A stretch of 7,590 bases of DNA from DATDPY01 sp964395765 (GTDB taxonomy: Bacteria > Bacteroidota > Bacteroidia > Cytophagales > Cyclobacteriaceae), in contig CAYNCU010000208.1 in NCBI GenBank assembly GCA_964395765.1, forward strand, positions 1 through 7,590, in the 5' to 3' direction. This document shows positions 6,381 to 7,590 of this stretch, piece after piece. The position numbers were made by a program, and so were the translations under genes. The notes under the pieces are model-generated. The model was not told the origin of the DNA, ran no database searches, and saw only the letters and a program-made list of their open reading frames with translations. Positions within the stretch are counted from its first letter, which is position 1. Each line of letters starts with the position of its first letter.

Positions 6381-7590
6381 GTGAATAAAAGACAATTACT
6401 ATATTTATGGTTGATTTTATTTAACATAAAAGCTATTACTTTATTCGCACAGGGAACAATTGTTTCCGGCACTGTAAAAGCCAATTCACAAGATCCAGCT
6501 CCATATGCTTCTGTGACTGTGTTTGATACAGTTTCAGCAAAATTCATAACCGGAACCGTCTGCGATTCTCTTGGCCAGTTTAATTTCAAAGTAAAATCCG
6601 GCGTTTACAAAATTAAAATTAATTTCCTTGCCTTCAATCAATACGTACAAAACATAAACATAAGAGGTGAAAAGAAAATATCCATGGGTATAATTATTCT
6701 TAAACCTTCAAAAAGGTTACTGAATCAAATTACAGTTAAAGGTGAACGATCCCGGATGGAACTGAGTTTTGAAAAGCGTGTTTTTTCGGTTGGAAAGGAT
6801 ATTACATCCGTGGGTGGATCCGTATTAGATGTATTGAATAATGTCCCATCGTTAATGGCGGATTTTAAGGGGAATATCAGCCTGAGAGGGAATAATTCGG
6901 TTCGTATCCTGATCAACGGAAAGCCTTCAAAAATATACAAGAACGGATCAATGGCATTACAGTCATTACCGGCCGAACTGATACAAAAAATTGAGATAAT
7001 TACCAATCCTTCTGCCAGGTATGAAGCGGAAGGCAGCGCAGGTATTATTAATATTATTCTGAAGAAAAACAGTGAAATCGGGTTTCACGGAAATATCGGT
7101 CTGATGCAGCGCTTACCGGAAGCCAGCCAGAGTACAGCGAACCTGAATTTCCGACGCGGTATGATCAATTGGTTTTTCAATGGAAGTATTACCTATAATG
7201 CGGACCCCGCCTACCAGCGAACATATCAACGTTTTTCTTCACCTGACACATCCTATATCTATCGTCAACAGAACAATGGAAAGGAAACAGATTACCACGG
7301 TGACTACGAAACCGGAGCGGATATTAATATTTCACCTCATCAAAGCCTGTCAATCAGTGATTTGTTTCATTTCGAAAATAAAAATGATTACTGGAATGGG
7401 AACTATTTCGATTCGACACTCGATGGGATCTTTCTTGATCAGATTAAAATATATAATCGTATTGGCGGGGGCGAAAGGGCCAATGAGGCGACTTTGCATT
7501 ATGAAAATGATTTCCGGGGCAGAAATCATAAGCTGACAGCCTCCGCCGAATTCGATTACAACAAAGAAAAAGAATTACCGCATATCCGGG
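6381..7590 (+). CDS. TonB-dependent-receptor-like outer membrane protein, N-terminal part (runs off the window)
   Basis: An uninterrupted frame of 403 codons runs from GTG at 6381 to the right edge, with the C terminus missing. TAA at 6375-6377 is two codons upstream in frame, so GTG is the best initiator. The signal peptide covers residues 1-23 (LYLWLILF core, cleavage at LFA/Q). A carboxypeptidase-regulatory-like domain follows at about 25-108 (GTIVSGTVKA, PYASVTVFDT, GQFNFKVKSGVYKIKINFLAF). A plug covers about 113-230, with LLNQITVKG (113-121), VRILINGKPS (174-183) and IEIITNPSARYEAEGSAGII (204-223). Early barrel strands start near 233. The architecture and motifs match the receptor at 2978-5455, but the sequences are clearly diverged, so these are paralogues rather than a recent duplication. 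Its codons look more AT-rich than those of the first receptor. About half of an 800-residue protein is present. The ligand is unknown. Confidence 0.93.
   Translation, partial: MNKRQLLYLWLILFNIKAITLFAQGTIVSGTVKANSQDPAPYASVTVFDTVSAKFITGTVCDSLGQFNFKVKSGVYKIKINFLAFNQYVQNINIRGEKKISMGIIILKPSKRLLNQITVKGERSRMELSFEKRVFSVGKDITSVGGSVLDVLNNVPSLMADFKGNISLRGNNSVRILINGKPSKIYKNGSMALQSLPAELIQKIEIITNPSARYEAEGSAGIINIILKKNSEIGFHGNIGLMQRLPEASQSTANLNFRRGMINWFFNGSITYNADPAYQRTYQRFSSPDTSYIYRQQNNGKETDYHGDYETGADINISPHQSLSISDLFHFENKNDYWNGNYFDSTLDGIFLDQIKIYNRIGGGERANEATLHYENDFRGRNHKLTASAEFDYNKEKELPHIR

Noticed and set aside
7180..7536. 118-codon + strand frame near the right edge
   Set aside because: It is an out-of-frame shadow within the second receptor, which has a signal peptide and family motifs.

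Overview
The window looks like chromosome of a Bacteroidota bacterium, perhaps of the Chitinophagaceae/Sphingobacteriia type. The evidence is two outer-membrane receptors with an N-terminal carboxypeptidase-regulatory-like domain followed by a plug and barrel, several matches to the Bacteroidota -7 promoter box TAnnTTTG, no obvious Shine-Dalgarno sequences, and moderate GC genes separated by AT-rich spacers. The genus assignment is inference.

Layout: (1) 1-128 is a perfect-register array of sixteen 8-bp units, almost pure pyrimidine on the + strand. (2) 194-1207 (-) is an aldo/keto reductase with an intact catalytic tetrad. (3) 1300-2880 (-) is a membrane-anchored or exported GH79 (heparanase / beta-glucuronidase-like) glycoside hydrolase with both catalytic glutamates. 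(4) 2881-2977 is a short divergent promoter region. (5) 2978-5455 (+) is a complete 825-residue TonB-receptor-like outer-membrane barrel protein with a forced TTG start. (6) 5543-6262 (+) is a decayed gene for a roughly 240-residue, six-helix membrane protein, broken by two in-frame stops, two homopolymer indels and probably a lost start codon. (7) 6381-7590 (+) is the 5' part of a second receptor of the same family with a forced GTG start. It runs off the window edge.

How the genes relate: the GH79 enzyme and the first receptor are divergently transcribed from a 97-bp spacer. This would fit an enzyme and an outer-membrane importer dealing with related glycans, but there is no SusD-like partner, no sensor or anti-sigma pair and no sulfatase in view, so a utilisation locus is only a weak inference. 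The two receptors share diagnostic plug motifs and sit on the same strand, separated by the dead membrane-protein gene. The aldo/keto reductase has its own candidate promoter and no evident pathway link. I see no CRISPR array, RNA gene, transposase or clear novel system. The least ordinary items are the octamer array, the multi-lesion pseudogene and the GH79 enzyme.
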